Origin: UBA9076 sp964418835
Lineage (GTDB): Bacteria > Bacillota_I > Bacilli_A > Erysipelotrichales > Erysipelotrichaceae
Length of the DNA stretch: 24,964 nt
Direction: 5' to 3'
NCBI GenBank assembly: GCA_964418835.1
Contig: CAYQNJ010000020.1
Coordinates: 1-24,964, forward strand
This document shows, piece after piece, positions 15,569-23,901 of this stretch (position 1 is its first letter; each line of letters opens with the position of its first letter). Position numbers and translations under genes: made by a program. Under the pieces are notes generated by a model. It worked only from the letters and a program-made list of their open reading frames with translations, was not told the origin of the DNA and made no database searches.

Positions 15569-15574
15569 TTTCTA

Positions 15575-15648
15575 TGGTGCCGATACCCAGGATTGAACTG
15601 GAAGCTGAGCCTTACCATGGCTCCGTTTTGCCATTAAACTATATCGGC
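15575..15648 (-). tRNA. tRNA-Thr(GGT)
   Basis: A 74-nt minus-strand cloverleaf with acceptor GCCGATA/TATCGGC, discriminator A and encoded CCA. The anticodon stem GAGCC/GGCTC holds loop ATGGTAA, anticodon GGT (reads ACC/ACU). The D-loop is short, and A at position 32 is unusual. It resembles E. coli tRNA-Thr(GGT), which also ends TATC.GCACCA. Confidence 0.93.
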
Positions 15649-15656
15649 GCTCATAT

Positions 15657-15685
15657 ATAATATATAAAATATGTTTTTATTTCAA
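15657..15685 (-). promoter_or_regulatory. Promoter of tRNA-Thr(GGT)
   Basis: On the minus strand TTGAAA (15680-15685), 17 bp, TATTAT (15657-15662), about 9 nt before the tRNA. The -35 lies within the 3' end of maf, so the tRNA is independently transcribed. Confidence 0.7.
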
Positions 15686-16255
15686 TTCATATCTTTTATT
15701 TAAATCTAATAAAGTAGTATAAACAAAGTTTAATGTTAGACCCATAATTGAATAGAAGTCTCCTTCTATCTTATTTATAAAACATCCTCCTAGTCCTTGA
15801 ATACCATATGCTCCAGCTTTATCAAGAGGTTCTTTACTATTAATATAAGTTTCAATTTCTTCTTCACTTAGCTTATTAAAATACACATTTGACACATTAC
15901 AATTAGTAATTACTTTATCATCAACTAAAAAAGTAGTTCCAGTAATCACTTTATGTACATTACCTGATAACAACCTCAACATTCTTTTTGCGTCTTCTTC
16001 ATCAATAGGTTTACCTAATACTTTATTATTGATGGTTACTATTGTGTCTGAACCTAAAACTATACTGTCCTTATGATCTTTAAATACTTCATATGCTTTT
16101 TTATATGAAAGTCTTACTATTTCATCTTCTAAGGAAAAACTTTCATCAATTACTTCATCTATTTCAGCATTAATTGTATTAAATGGTATGTTACATAATG
16201 ATAGAAGTTCTTTTCTTCTAGGTGATTTACTTGCGAGTATTAATTGTTTTGTCAT
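15677..16255 (-). CDS. maf: Maf-like nucleoside triphosphate pyrophosphatase
   Basis: A 192-residue Maf/YhdE-family house-cleaning enzyme that hydrolyses non-canonical or excess NTPs (typically dTTP/UTP) to the monophosphate. The start LILASKSPRRKELL contains the S-x-SPRR substrate motif (9-14). The catalytic aspartate is D70 in VLGSDTIV. KPIDEEDAKRML and KEPLDKAGAYGIQGLG are the other family blocks. The first 29 nt overlap the end of the upstream membrane-protein gene, so the pair is an operon. Historically linked to septum formation in B. subtilis; that role is not testable here. Confidence 0.94.
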   Translation of the reverse strand: MTKQLILASKSPRRKELLSLCNIPFNTINAEIDEVIDESFSLEDEIVRLSYKKAYEVFKDHKDSIVLGSDTIVTINNKVLGKPIDEEDAKRMLRLLSGNVHKVITGTTFLVDDKVITNCNVSNVYFNKLSEEEIETYINSKEPLDKAGAYGIQGLGGCFINKIEGDFYSIMGLTLNFVYTTLLDLNKRYELK

Positions 16256-16619
16256 GTTTTTTTCCTTTAAATAATAAATATATAGTTAATAATATTCCTA
16301 ATACAATTGAAGTTAAATATATATACTTTACATTTTGATCTGTATTTTCTAAATAAAACATATATTGCTTGTATGCTATAAAACCAGAAATAATTACTCC
16401 AATTATTTTTGATAAATAACCTTTAGGACTTGCATGAAAGAATGCAAATAATATAAATATATAAAGAATTCCCGTATATAGATGAAAAGATAAGAATGGG
16501 AAAATATAGTTATAGCTTAAATGGTCATATATGTATTTCATAGGTAACCATGAGGAAATAAATAAAGAAACTATAAATAATGCGAATAAAAGTTTTAGTG
16601 AATATCTAAATATTTTCAT
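16227..16619 (-). CDS. Small membrane protein upstream of maf, unknown function
   Basis: A 130-residue protein with about four membrane segments (roughly 7-26, 45-62, 72-86 and 100-117) and a basic C-terminus (KGKKHDKTINTRK). It loosely resembles small four-helix VanZ-like proteins in size and topology, but diagnostic residues are not evident, so I leave it unassigned. It has its own promoter (TTGGCT-16-TATAAT) and overlaps maf by 29 nt. Confidence 0.75.
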   Translation of the reverse strand: MKIFRYSLKLLFALFIVSLFISSWLPMKYIYDHLSYNYIFPFLSFHLYTGILYIFILFAFFHASPKGYLSKIIGVIISGFIAYKQYMFYLENTDQNVKYIYLTSIVLGILLTIYLLFKGKKHDKTINTRK

Positions 16620-16634
16620 AATAACACCCAGTTC

Positions 16635-16677
16635 ATTATATCTTATATTTGAATTAAGCCAAAGTGATTGTTAGAAT
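16635..16677. promoter_or_regulatory. Overlapping divergent promoters (maf operon / nucleotidyltransferase)
   Basis: Plus strand: TTGAAT (16649-16654), 17 bp, TAGAAT (16672-16677). Minus strand: TTGGCT (16657-16662), 16 bp, TATAAT (16635-16640). The two promoters interleave face to face within 43 bp. Confidence 0.65.
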
Positions 16678-16701
16678 AAATATGAGAAGAAAGGGGTTAC
16701 T

Positions 16702-17607
16702 ATGGAAAAACCAGTATTAGTTATTTTAGCAGCGGGTATGGGTAGCAGATATGGAGGATTAAAACAAATTGACACAGTTGGAAACAACGGTGAATCAATT
16801 ATTGATTTTTCTATCTATGATGCTAAAGAAGCAGGATTTGAAAAAGTTGTATTAATAATAAGAAAAGAACATGAAGAAGCATTTAGAAAGAATCTAACTG
16901 ACAAAGTAAGTAAACATATGGAAGTAGAGTTTGCTTATCAAGATATCAATGATATCCCTGAAGGAATCAGTGTACCAGAAGGAAGGGAAAAACCTTGGGG
17001 CACTACTCATGCATTACTGGCATGTAGAGATGTTGTTAAAGCACCGTTTGCGATCATTAATGCAGATGACTTTTATGGTAAAGATGCTTATAAGGTAGTT
17101 TATGATTTCTTAGTTAATGAAGTTAAAGACTATGAGTATGGTATGGTAGGTTATTTATGTAATAATACATTAACTGATTTTGGTACAGTTACTAGAGGTT
17201 TATGCAAAGAAGAAAATGGTTATTTAAAAGCTATCACTGAAATTCAAAAAATCGCAAGAAAAGATGGAGAAGCAGTTTATGAAGAAGATGGTGAATGGAA
17301 ACCATTAGACAAGAATGCATTAGTTTCAATGAACTTCTGGGGATTTACACCAAAAATATTTGAACAATGCAAAGAAATATTTGATGAATTCATAAAAAAA
17401 GGGGTTGTTGAAAACCCTATGAAATCAGAACATGTTATTCCTACTGCTGTAGGTGACCTTGTAAGAGATAATAAATGTAAGGTTAAAATGTTAAGCAGTA
17501 AAGATAAATGGTTTGGTGTTACTTATAGAGAAGACAAACCAATGGTAGAAGAAAACATCCAAAAGATGAAGGATGATAATGTATACCCATTTGATTTATG
17601 GAAATAA
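16702..17607 (+). CDS. Sugar-phosphate nucleotidyltransferase-like protein
   Basis: A 301-residue GT-A-fold nucleotidyltransferase. The nucleotide-binding loop is LAAGMGSRYGGLKQ (9-22), the pattern seen in glucose-1-phosphate nucleotidyltransferases. It continues with KPWGTTHALLAC (about 97-108), AIINADDFYG (metal-binding aspartates) and DFGTV. No acyltransferase repeat domain is present, so it is not a GlmU-type enzyme. The sugar and nucleotide are not predictable; a hexose-1-phosphate is likely. AAAGGGG precedes the ATG. Its codon use includes more C-ending codons (TGC, AAC, ATC) than its neighbours, which may reflect high expression. Its stop abuts the stop of the convergent TraB gene. Confidence 0.85.
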   Translation: MEKPVLVILAAGMGSRYGGLKQIDTVGNNGESIIDFSIYDAKEAGFEKVVLIIRKEHEEAFRKNLTDKVSKHMEVEFAYQDINDIPEGISVPEGREKPWGTTHALLACRDVVKAPFAIINADDFYGKDAYKVVYDFLVNEVKDYEYGMVGYLCNNTLTDFGTVTRGLCKEENGYLKAITEIQKIARKDGEAVYEEDGEWKPLDKNALVSMNFWGFTPKIFEQCKEIFDEFIKKGVVENPMKSEHVIPTAVGDLVRDNKCKVKMLSSKDKWFGVTYREDKPMVEENIQKMKDDNVYPFDLWK

Positions 17608-18768
17608 TTAAAGGTTTTGAAAGAAAATCTTTATAACATCATATCCTCCAATTAATGTTCCGATGGAGGTAAATAGATTTGCAAGAATTACAACTAATAG
17701 GATACGAGTTATCCTATTTTTATATAGTCCTGAAATACTGTTAACATCTTCAGTTATATTTTCAAAGTCTTTTACTTTTGGTTTTCTTACTAAAGCTTCT
17801 ACTAAGCCTGCAAACCAACCAGACGCAAGTAATGGGTGAAGTGCAGTGAATGGTGCAGCTAGAAATGCAGTAAGTATGGATAAAGGATGACCTAAAGCAA
17901 GTATTGTTCCTAATGCAGCTAAGCCTCCACTCCAAGTAATCCATGTAATAATTTGATTCATACCTTGTATAGGTGTTTTAAATAGGGTGTAAATTATTAA
18001 TCCTATAAATAATGCTGATATAGAATATCCTATATAAGTTCCTGTTTTTGATTTGGGAGGTAAACTTTCTAATTCATTTATATCTACATCATTTTCTATT
18101 TCTTTTAATACTCCAGGAACATGTGCCGCACCTAAAACAGCTACTATTACTTTTCCTGGTGCATTCTTAATTTTATAAGATAATACTTGATCTCTTTCAT
18201 TAATTAGTACCCTTGTTAAATCTGGAAATTCTTTTGATAGTTGATTTAAAGCATTTTCTAATGCTTCTGATTGTTTTAAACTTTCTATATCATTTTCTTC
18301 TAATGTACTATCATCAAATATCATAGAAAATATTGAAATGATTAATTTCATTTTATTTATAAAAGTACTCTTTCTATAAATTCTTGTAAAAGTTGTTTGT
18401 ATGCTTCTATCAACTAATACTATTTCCGAATTTGTTTCTTTTGCACTTTCAATAGCTTGTAACATTTCTTGACCAGCTTTAATATTTAGTTGTTTTGCTA
18501 TTCTTTTTTGATATGATGAAAGTAGAAGATTAGCCATCATATAACCAGCTTTATTCTTCTTTACAATTTCAAATATATCAGTTTCTAACCATTTGTTTGG
18601 ATTTTGTATTGATTCATATCGATCTGGGTCTAACTCTATACAAACACTATCTGGTTTTAATGATTCTATAACTTCTTTTACCTCATTTGCACTAATTATA
18701 GAAACATGTGCAGTGGGTATAATATGTATTGTTTTATCTTTATAATTAATGATTTTGATGTTTTCCAT
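17608..18768 (-). CDS. TraB/PrgY family membrane protein
   Basis: A 386-residue protein. The N-terminal domain has the family's conserved pieces IIPTAHVS (16-23), CIELDPDRY (43-51) and, around 210, VAVLGAAHVPGV. About three to five membrane segments follow in the C-terminal third (IGYSISALFIGLIIY, GLAALGTILALGHPLSILTAF, RILLVVILANLFTSI). Relatives include enterococcal TraB/PrgY, which limit pheromone activity and may be membrane metalloproteases; the role here is unknown. I choose ATG 18768, preceded by GTGAGG. The longer frame from 18804 places its ATG within three bases of a -10 element and has no ribosome site. Confidence 0.85.
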   Translation of the reverse strand: MENIKIINYKDKTIHIIPTAHVSIISANEVKEVIESLKPDSVCIELDPDRYESIQNPNKWLETDIFEIVKKNKAGYMMANLLLSSYQKRIAKQLNIKAGQEMLQAIESAKETNSEIVLVDRSIQTTFTRIYRKSTFINKMKLIISIFSMIFDDSTLEENDIESLKQSEALENALNQLSKEFPDLTRVLINERDQVLSYKIKNAPGKVIVAVLGAAHVPGVLKEIENDVDINELESLPPKSKTGTYIGYSISALFIGLIIYTLFKTPIQGMNQIITWITWSGGLAALGTILALGHPLSILTAFLAAPFTALHPLLASGWFAGLVEALVRKPKVKDFENITEDVNSISGLYKNRITRILLVVILANLFTSIGTLIGGYDVIKIFFQNL

Positions 18769-18794
18769 TTTAGCCTCACTTAAATTACTTAACC

Positions 18795-18821
18795 ATTCTA
18801 ACATATTTTGAGTGGTGTCAA
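18795..18821 (-). promoter_or_regulatory. Promoter of the TraB-family gene
   Basis: On the minus strand TTGACA (18816-18821), a shortish 15-bp spacer, then TAGAAT (18795-18800). The predicted start lies downstream of the 18804 ATG, which supports translation from 18768. Confidence 0.55.
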
Positions 18822-18843
18822 TATTTTATTGAGATTATAGTTG

Positions 18844-18852
18844 TGATATAAT
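18844..18852 (+). promoter_or_regulatory. Extended -10 promoter of the cdaA operon
   Basis: TGATATAAT (18844-18852) is a perfect extended -10. The -35 region (TTTTAT near 18824) is poor, as is common for extended -10 promoters. It lies 27 nt before the cdaA ATG. Confidence 0.6.
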
Positions 18853-18878
18853 GTCAAATAGCGAAAGGGAGGGACTGT

Positions 18879-20459
18879 ATGTCTAACTACAACCTAACAT
18901 TTACCCTTGATGGCATATTAGCACTTACACGCATGTTTTTAGATATTTTAATCATGTGGTTTCTTTTATACTATACAATCAAAATTATTAGAAATAACTC
19001 CAGAACATCACAAATTTTTAAAGGTATTGTGTCAATTGTTTTAGTTGATATAATCGCTAAGTTTTTAGGTTTAAAAACTGTCGCATGGCTTGCGGATACC
19101 TTTGTGAACTGGGGCTTTTTAGCGATCATTATAGTATTCCAACCTGAAATTAGATCTTTACTTGAAAGATTAGGTAAAAGCAATGTGTTTTCAAGGATAA
19201 CTACCTTATCTGGTAATGAAAAAGAAAAACTTGTTGATCAAATTGTGACAGCAACAATGCTGTTATCAAGAGGTCAAACAGGTGCATTAATAAGTGTTGA
19301 ACAATCTCATTCTTTAAATGATTTTATAAAAACAGGAACGCCAATAAATTCTGTGGTAACTGCAGAATTATTAACTTCAATATTTGTTACATCAACACCA
19401 CTGCATGATGGTGCAGTAATAATACAAGGAGATAGAATTGCATGTGCTAGTGCATATTTTCCTTCAACCAATTTAGAACTTCCTTCTAAATATGGTGCTA
19501 GACATAGAGCTGCCATAGGTATAAGTGAAATTACTGATGCGGTAACTATTGTAATTTCTGAAGAATCTGGAAGTGTATCTATTACTGAAGCAGGGAAAAT
19601 CTTTACAGTTAATAGAAAACAATTAAGAGATTATCTAATGAGAGTTATTTGTGGTGAAGAAACAGAAGTTAAAACAACAAAACCAAAAGTTACTGTTGTG
19701 GATGATTATGCTAAGAAAAATGATTCTGTGGATAATGATGAATATACAATTGATCCTAACGTAGAGGCTATAGATATTACAAAACCTATTCCTAGACCTG
19801 AAAATGAAAAAAGATTGGATACTTCTGTTTTAAGTAAACTTGCGATAAAAAAACAAGCTAGTTTAGAAGCTGAAAAACCAGAAGTTGAAGAGGTTATAGA
19901 AGAAGTAGAACAACCAAAGAAGAAAAGAAAATTAATGAATTTATTTTCTAAGAAAACAAAGGAAGAAACTCCAGTGGAAGAAGTTGTGGAAGATGTAAAA
20001 GAAGAGGTTGTAGAACATGAACCTATCGCAGAAGAATATGCGGAGTTTGATGATTTAGAAGATCTTCCATTTGAAGAAGAATATATAGAAACAAATATAA
20101 AACTTCCTAAGAAAAAACCAGCTCCTACACCTTATGTAAGAGATGAAAATGTACGAGTAATGGGCTTTGAAGGGGACCCTGTAGAAACAGTTATTCCTTC
20201 ACCAGAAGAAATTAGTAAACCAGTAGAAGAACCTTTCTTAGAAGATGTAAAAGAAGAAGTAGTACCTAGTGAATTTGATACTACAAAGATAGATGTAAGT
20301 AAGATATTAGGGTTTGATGATGAATTGAGTGATACTTTTGCGATGCTTGATGGAATTGAAGAACCTCAAAAGAAAAAGACAGTTGCAGCATTTACTGATG
20401 TTGAGGAAATTACTCCTCCAAAGTCTAATGAAGATAAAGGAGGTGTAAACAATGAGTGA
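18879..20459 (+). CDS. cdaA: Diadenylate cyclase CdaA with long acidic C-terminal extension
   Basis: Membrane-bound c-di-AMP synthase. Three N-terminal membrane helices (about 12-35, 45-62 and 68-88) precede the DAC domain (about 100-256), with the catalytic D177-G178-A179 in TPLHDGAVII and R208-H209-R210 in GARHRAAIG. CdaA is usually about 270 residues. This one has 526, with a ~269-residue tail rich in Glu, Asp, Lys and Pro, no predicted fold, a basic patch PKKKRKL (346-352), and the octapeptide EDVKEEVV twice (371-378 and 455-462). The reading frame is continuous, so this is not a sequencing artefact visible from here. GGGAGGG precedes the ATG. The gene overlaps cdaR by 8 nt. Confidence 0.95.
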   Translation: MSNYNLTFTLDGILALTRMFLDILIMWFLLYYTIKIIRNNSRTSQIFKGIVSIVLVDIIAKFLGLKTVAWLADTFVNWGFLAIIIVFQPEIRSLLERLGKSNVFSRITTLSGNEKEKLVDQIVTATMLLSRGQTGALISVEQSHSLNDFIKTGTPINSVVTAELLTSIFVTSTPLHDGAVIIQGDRIACASAYFPSTNLELPSKYGARHRAAIGISEITDAVTIVISEESGSVSITEAGKIFTVNRKQLRDYLMRVICGEETEVKTTKPKVTVVDDYAKKNDSVDNDEYTIDPNVEAIDITKPIPRPENEKRLDTSVLSKLAIKKQASLEAEKPEVEEVIEEVEQPKKKRKLMNLFSKKTKEETPVEEVVEDVKEEVVEHEPIAEEYAEFDDLEDLPFEEEYIETNIKLPKKKPAPTPYVRDENVRVMGFEGDPVETVIPSPEEISKPVEEPFLEDVKEEVVPSEFDTTKIDVSKILGFDDELSDTFAMLDGIEEPQKKKTVAAFTDVEEITPPKSNEDKGGVNNE

Positions 20460-21852
20460 AAATAAAAGAAGTGAAGAAACTAATTCTAAATTAGAGATTG
20501 CTAATAGAATAGCGAGTCAAAGCAAAAAGGTCGCAAAGACATATGAAAGTATAGAAGATAACTTGTTTAGAACTTTTAGATGGTTTTCTTCGTGGATAGA
20601 TAAAGCATTGTTTAATCCAAGAAATGGAAGAATAATGTCATTGATTTTAGCTGTGTTAATTTATTTAACAGTAAATTTTAATTCAGAAAATTCAATATTT
20701 AGTTCAGCTTTACAATCATCTAAACCGATGAATAATTTATCTATAACTGCTTTATATAATGAAGAAACATTTGAAATATCTGGATTACCAACTAATGCTA
20801 ATATTACTATTTCTGGTGATGCTCAAAATGTTACATCTGCAGCTAACCATGGTGGTAATGTGGTTGCGAATTTAGAAGGTTTAACAGAGGGAACACATAC
20901 TGTTAAACTTACTACTCAAGGATTTTCTGATAGTGTAGATATTAAAATAGAACCTTCTAATGCGGTTGTTACATTAAAGAAAAAGACTACAAGACAGTTT
21001 GATTTAAGTTATGATTTTATTAACTTAGATAAGATGGAAAATATTTATAGTGTAGGAACTCCTGAGTTTGAATTTACAAAGATTAATGTAAGAGCTTCTA
21101 AGGATACATTAGATACTATTGCTTTTGTGAAGGCTTTGATAGATGTTACGGGTAAGAATGCAGAATTTACAAATGATGCATTACTTGTTGCTTATGATAA
21201 AACAGGACAACCAGTTAAGGCTGATATTATTCCTAGTACAGTTAAGGTTACAGTTCCTGTAACTTCTCCTAATAAAACAGTTGCAATTGTGGCAGAGCCA
21301 ACTGGAGAGGTTATAGAAGGTATGGCTATTGATTCTATTTCACTAGACCAACAAACAGTTACTATTTATGCGCCAGAGTCTGTTTTATCTAAAATAGATC
21401 AAGTGGTAGTTAATATTGATATGTCAACAATTACAAAAGATTCTACAGTACTAAGACCTATCACATTACCTACTGGAGTTAATTCAGCAAGTATTAATCA
21501 AGTCACTATGGATGTTAAACTTGGTGAAGCTATTACAAAAACAATTGATGGAGTAACTATTAATTATAAAAACAATGTAAATAACTATAGATTTGGGGCA
21601 GATAATAATATAACTACTGTTTCTGTGGATGTAAAAGGTACAGAAAATAATATTGCTGATATTACTGCGGATGATATAAATGTGTTCTTTGATATGGCTA
21701 ATGCCGTACCAGGACCACAAGAATTCCAATTAAATGTAGAACAACCATCAAATTCATTTGTAAAATATTCTCTAAAACAATCTACTTATAAAGGTGTTGT
21801 TGTAGGAGATACAGTGGATACAATACCAACAGAAGGAGTAGGAACTGAGTAA
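20452..21852 (+). CDS. cdaR: CdaA regulatory protein CdaR (YbbR domains)
   Basis: CdaR is a single-pass membrane protein whose extracytoplasmic YbbR repeats contact and regulate CdaA. This 466-residue version has one membrane helix (about 61-76: IMSLILAVLIYLTVNF), then beta-rich YbbR-type repeats to the end (for example VTVPVTSPNKTVAI and VTIYAPESVLSKIDQV). Unlike the B. subtilis protein, which starts almost directly with its helix, there are about 60 charged cytoplasmic residues at the N-terminus (SENKRSEETNSKLEIANRIA, then a Trp/Phe-rich piece FRTFRWFSSWIDKALF). It overlaps cdaA by 8 nt and glmM by 1 nt. Confidence 0.93.
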   Translation: MSENKRSEETNSKLEIANRIASQSKKVAKTYESIEDNLFRTFRWFSSWIDKALFNPRNGRIMSLILAVLIYLTVNFNSENSIFSSALQSSKPMNNLSITALYNEETFEISGLPTNANITISGDAQNVTSAANHGGNVVANLEGLTEGTHTVKLTTQGFSDSVDIKIEPSNAVVTLKKKTTRQFDLSYDFINLDKMENIYSVGTPEFEFTKINVRASKDTLDTIAFVKALIDVTGKNAEFTNDALLVAYDKTGQPVKADIIPSTVKVTVPVTSPNKTVAIVAEPTGEVIEGMAIDSISLDQQTVTIYAPESVLSKIDQVVVNIDMSTITKDSTVLRPITLPTGVNSASINQVTMDVKLGEAITKTIDGVTINYKNNVNNYRFGADNNITTVSVDVKGTENNIADITADDINVFFDMANAVPGPQEFQLNVEQPSNSFVKYSLKQSTYKGVVVGDTVDTIPTEGVGTE

Positions 21853-23186
21853 TGGGAAAATATTTTGGTACAGATGGAATTAGAGGAAAAGCTAATGTTA
21901 ATCTAGATGTTAAAAGGGCATTTGATGTTGGGAGATATTTAGGTTATTACTTTAGTAAAGATGGTAGAGGAAAGGTATTAATAGGTAAGGACACAAGACT
22001 CTCTAGTAGTATGTTTGAAATGGCTTTGGCTGCGGGTATTACTGCTAGTGGTGCTGATGTATTCTTAGTTGGATATTGTCCAACCCCTTGTGTTGCTTAT
22101 CTTGTTAAAAATAAAGATTTTGATTGTGGTGCAATGATTTCTGCTAGTCATAATCCATTTTATGATAATGGTATAAAAGTATTCAGTCATGAAGGTACTA
22201 AGATATCTAGTGATTTAGAAGATTTGATTGAAGGATATATAGATGGTAGTGAAGATATTCCTTTAAAAACTGATGGTGATATTGGTAGGGTTGTTGATTA
22301 TCATTCTGGCTTAGATTTGTATCTTGATTGGTTAGAACAAGAATATCCTTTAGATTTAACAGGTATGAATATTGCATTAGATTGTGCTAATGGTTCTGCT
22401 AGTACTACCGCAAAACAATTACTTGAAAAACTAAATGCGAACTGTACAGTTATTCATAATGATCCCAATGGAATTAATATTAATACAAAGTGTGGTTCTA
22501 CTCATCCTGAAGAACTTCAGGAAATGATGAAAAAGGGTGATTATGATATTGGTTTTGCTTTTGATGGAGATGCTGATAGATTAATCGGTGTAGATCCTAA
22601 TGGAAACTTAATTACTGGAGACCATGTTTTATATGTTGGTGGTAAGTATTTAAAACAAACAGGTGAGCTAGTTAATGACACTATAGTCACAACTGTTATG
22701 GCTAACCTTGGTTTATTTAAATCATTAGATAAAGAAAATATTAAATATATATCAACTCAAGTTGGTGATAAATATGTATATGAAGAGATGGTTAATTCTG
22801 GATATGTGTTTGGTGGAGAACAATCTGGACATATTATATTTTCTAATCACTTAACTACAGGTGATGGATTACTTACTGCTTTAAATTTACTAACTATAAT
22901 GAAGGCATCTAATAAAGGTATTTTAGAATTAATAGAAGGACTAAAGATTTATCCTCAACTTCTAGTTAACATTAGAGTTAAGGATAAAGATGAGGCAATG
23001 AATGATATAGAAGTCTTAGAAGAAACTGAAAAAGTTTCAAATGAGTTAGGTAATAATGGAAGAATACTTGTAAGAGCAAGTGGTACAGAACCTTTAGTTA
23101 GGGTAATGGTAGAAGCTGAGACTGATGAGATATGTGAGTCTATGGTTAGAAGAGTCACAAGGATATTAGAAGATAAATTTGTATAA
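21852..23186 (+). CDS. glmM: Phosphoglucosamine mutase
   Basis: GlmM converts glucosamine-6-phosphate to glucosamine-1-phosphate for UDP-GlcNAc and peptidoglycan. At 444 residues it is full length. It begins MGKYFGTDGIRGKAN. The phosphorylated serine is S99 in ISASHNP, the metal loop is DGDADR (238-243), the sugar loop is GGEQSGH, and the phosphate loop is RASGTEPLVRVM near the C-terminus. It starts 1 nt inside cdaR and ends the cdaA-cdaR-glmM operon, an arrangement conserved in Firmicutes where the three proteins interact. Confidence 0.96.
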   Translation: MGKYFGTDGIRGKANVNLDVKRAFDVGRYLGYYFSKDGRGKVLIGKDTRLSSSMFEMALAAGITASGADVFLVGYCPTPCVAYLVKNKDFDCGAMISASHNPFYDNGIKVFSHEGTKISSDLEDLIEGYIDGSEDIPLKTDGDIGRVVDYHSGLDLYLDWLEQEYPLDLTGMNIALDCANGSASTTAKQLLEKLNANCTVIHNDPNGININTKCGSTHPEELQEMMKKGDYDIGFAFDGDADRLIGVDPNGNLITGDHVLYVGGKYLKQTGELVNDTIVTTVMANLGLFKSLDKENIKYISTQVGDKYVYEEMVNSGYVFGGEQSGHIIFSNHLTTGDGLLTALNLLTIMKASNKGILELIEGLKIYPQLLVNIRVKDKDEAMNDIEVLEETEKVSNELGNNGRILVRASGTEPLVRVMVEAETDEICESMVRRVTRILEDKFV

Positions 23187-23188
23187 GG

Positions 23189-23214
23189 ACTCATGGAATA
23201 TCCATGAGTTTTTT
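23189..23214 (+). terminator. Intrinsic terminator of the cdaA-cdaR-glmM operon
   Basis: ACTCATGGA (23189-23197), loop ATA, TCCATGAGT (23201-23209), followed by Ts to 23214. It begins 3 nt after the glmM stop. Confidence 0.93.
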
Positions 23215-23241
23215 ATGTTATATTAAATAAGAGGTAGTGCT

Positions 23242-23901
23242 ATGAAAAAAGTAATATGTATTGTAGAAGATGAAAAAGATCTAAATGAATTAGTTAAAAG
23301 ATATTTAGAAAAAGAAGGATATGAAGTTAGATCATATTTAACATTTGATGATGCGGCTATGCATACTAGTGATGAAGATGTACATTTATGGATATTAGAT
23401 ATTATGTTAGATGATAAAAGTGGTTTTGACTTGATTGAAGAAATTAGAGTTCATAGTGAAAATATCCCAGTTATATTTATGTCCGCAAGAGATAAAGAGT
23501 TTGATAGAATTATTGGTTTAGAAAAGGGTAGTGATGATTATATTACTAAACCATTTTCTCCTAAGGAGTTAGTTTTAAGAGTAAACAATATTATTAAAAG
23601 AACTTACAAGGATGATAATTCTAGGATTAGTGTAGATGGTTATGAAATAGATGAAAATCAAAGGTTGGTTTATGAGAATAATAAAGAATTAGAACTAACC
23701 ACAAAGGAGTTTGATTTATTGATGTTATTTGTAAAGAACAAAGGAACTGCTTTCTTAAGAGAACAAATTTTAGAAAAGGTTTGGGATACTAATTATTTTG
23801 GGTCTGACAGAGTAGTTGATGATACATTAAGAAGACTAAGAAGAAAGATGCCTAATTTAAATATTCATACTATTTATGGGTTTGGTTATAGGCTTGGCTA
23901 A
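23242..23901 (+). CDS. OmpR-family response regulator
   Basis: A 219-residue two-domain regulator. The receiver domain (1-115) has the acidic pocket D10/E11, the phospho-acceptor D53 in WILDIMLDD, S81 in MSARD and K103 in ITKPF. The C-terminal winged helix (about 127-219) has the OmpR/PhoB signature ELTTKEFDLLMLFVKNKG and DRVVDDTLRRLRRKM, ending IHTIYGFGYRLG. GAGGT precedes the ATG. The stop overlaps the kinase start by 1 nt, so the two form a cognate pair. Target genes and signal cannot be told from the sequence. Confidence 0.95.
   Translation: MKKVICIVEDEKDLNELVKRYLEKEGYEVRSYLTFDDAAMHTSDEDVHLWILDIMLDDKSGFDLIEEIRVHSENIPVIFMSARDKEFDRIIGLEKGSDDYITKPFSPKELVLRVNNIIKRTYKDDNSRISVDGYEIDENQRLVYENNKELELTTKEFDLLMLFVKNKGTAFLREQILEKVWDTNYFGSDRVVDDTLRRLRRKMPNLNIHTIYGFGYRLG

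Larger units (their letters stand above)
15158..15574. other. 417-bp stretch without a convincing gene
   Basis: It contains a minus-strand promoter plus terminator pair (15187-15265) and a bidirectional terminator (15537-15568). Between them is about 300 bp with nested inverted repeats: AGTGATT (15347-15353) with AATCACT (15396-15402), enclosing TTAG/CTAA (15383-15395), and AGTCTA/TAGACT (15471-15488) flanked by direct repeats TATTGATA (15458-15465 and 15492-15499). The only notable reading frame is a 25-codon ATG frame at 15408, without a well-spaced ribosome site. It may be a structured RNA locus or degraded sequence. Confidence 0.5.

Noticed and set aside
18769..18804. Longer start for the TraB-family gene at 18804
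   Set aside because: No ribosome site, and its ATG overlaps the predicted -10 region; ATG 18768 has GTGAGG upstream.
19650..20456. CdaA tail as an accidental fusion or frameshift product
   Set aside because: The frame is continuous, codon use matches the neighbours, and the stop overlaps the cdaR start with a ribosome site inside the tail end, as in a genuine operon.
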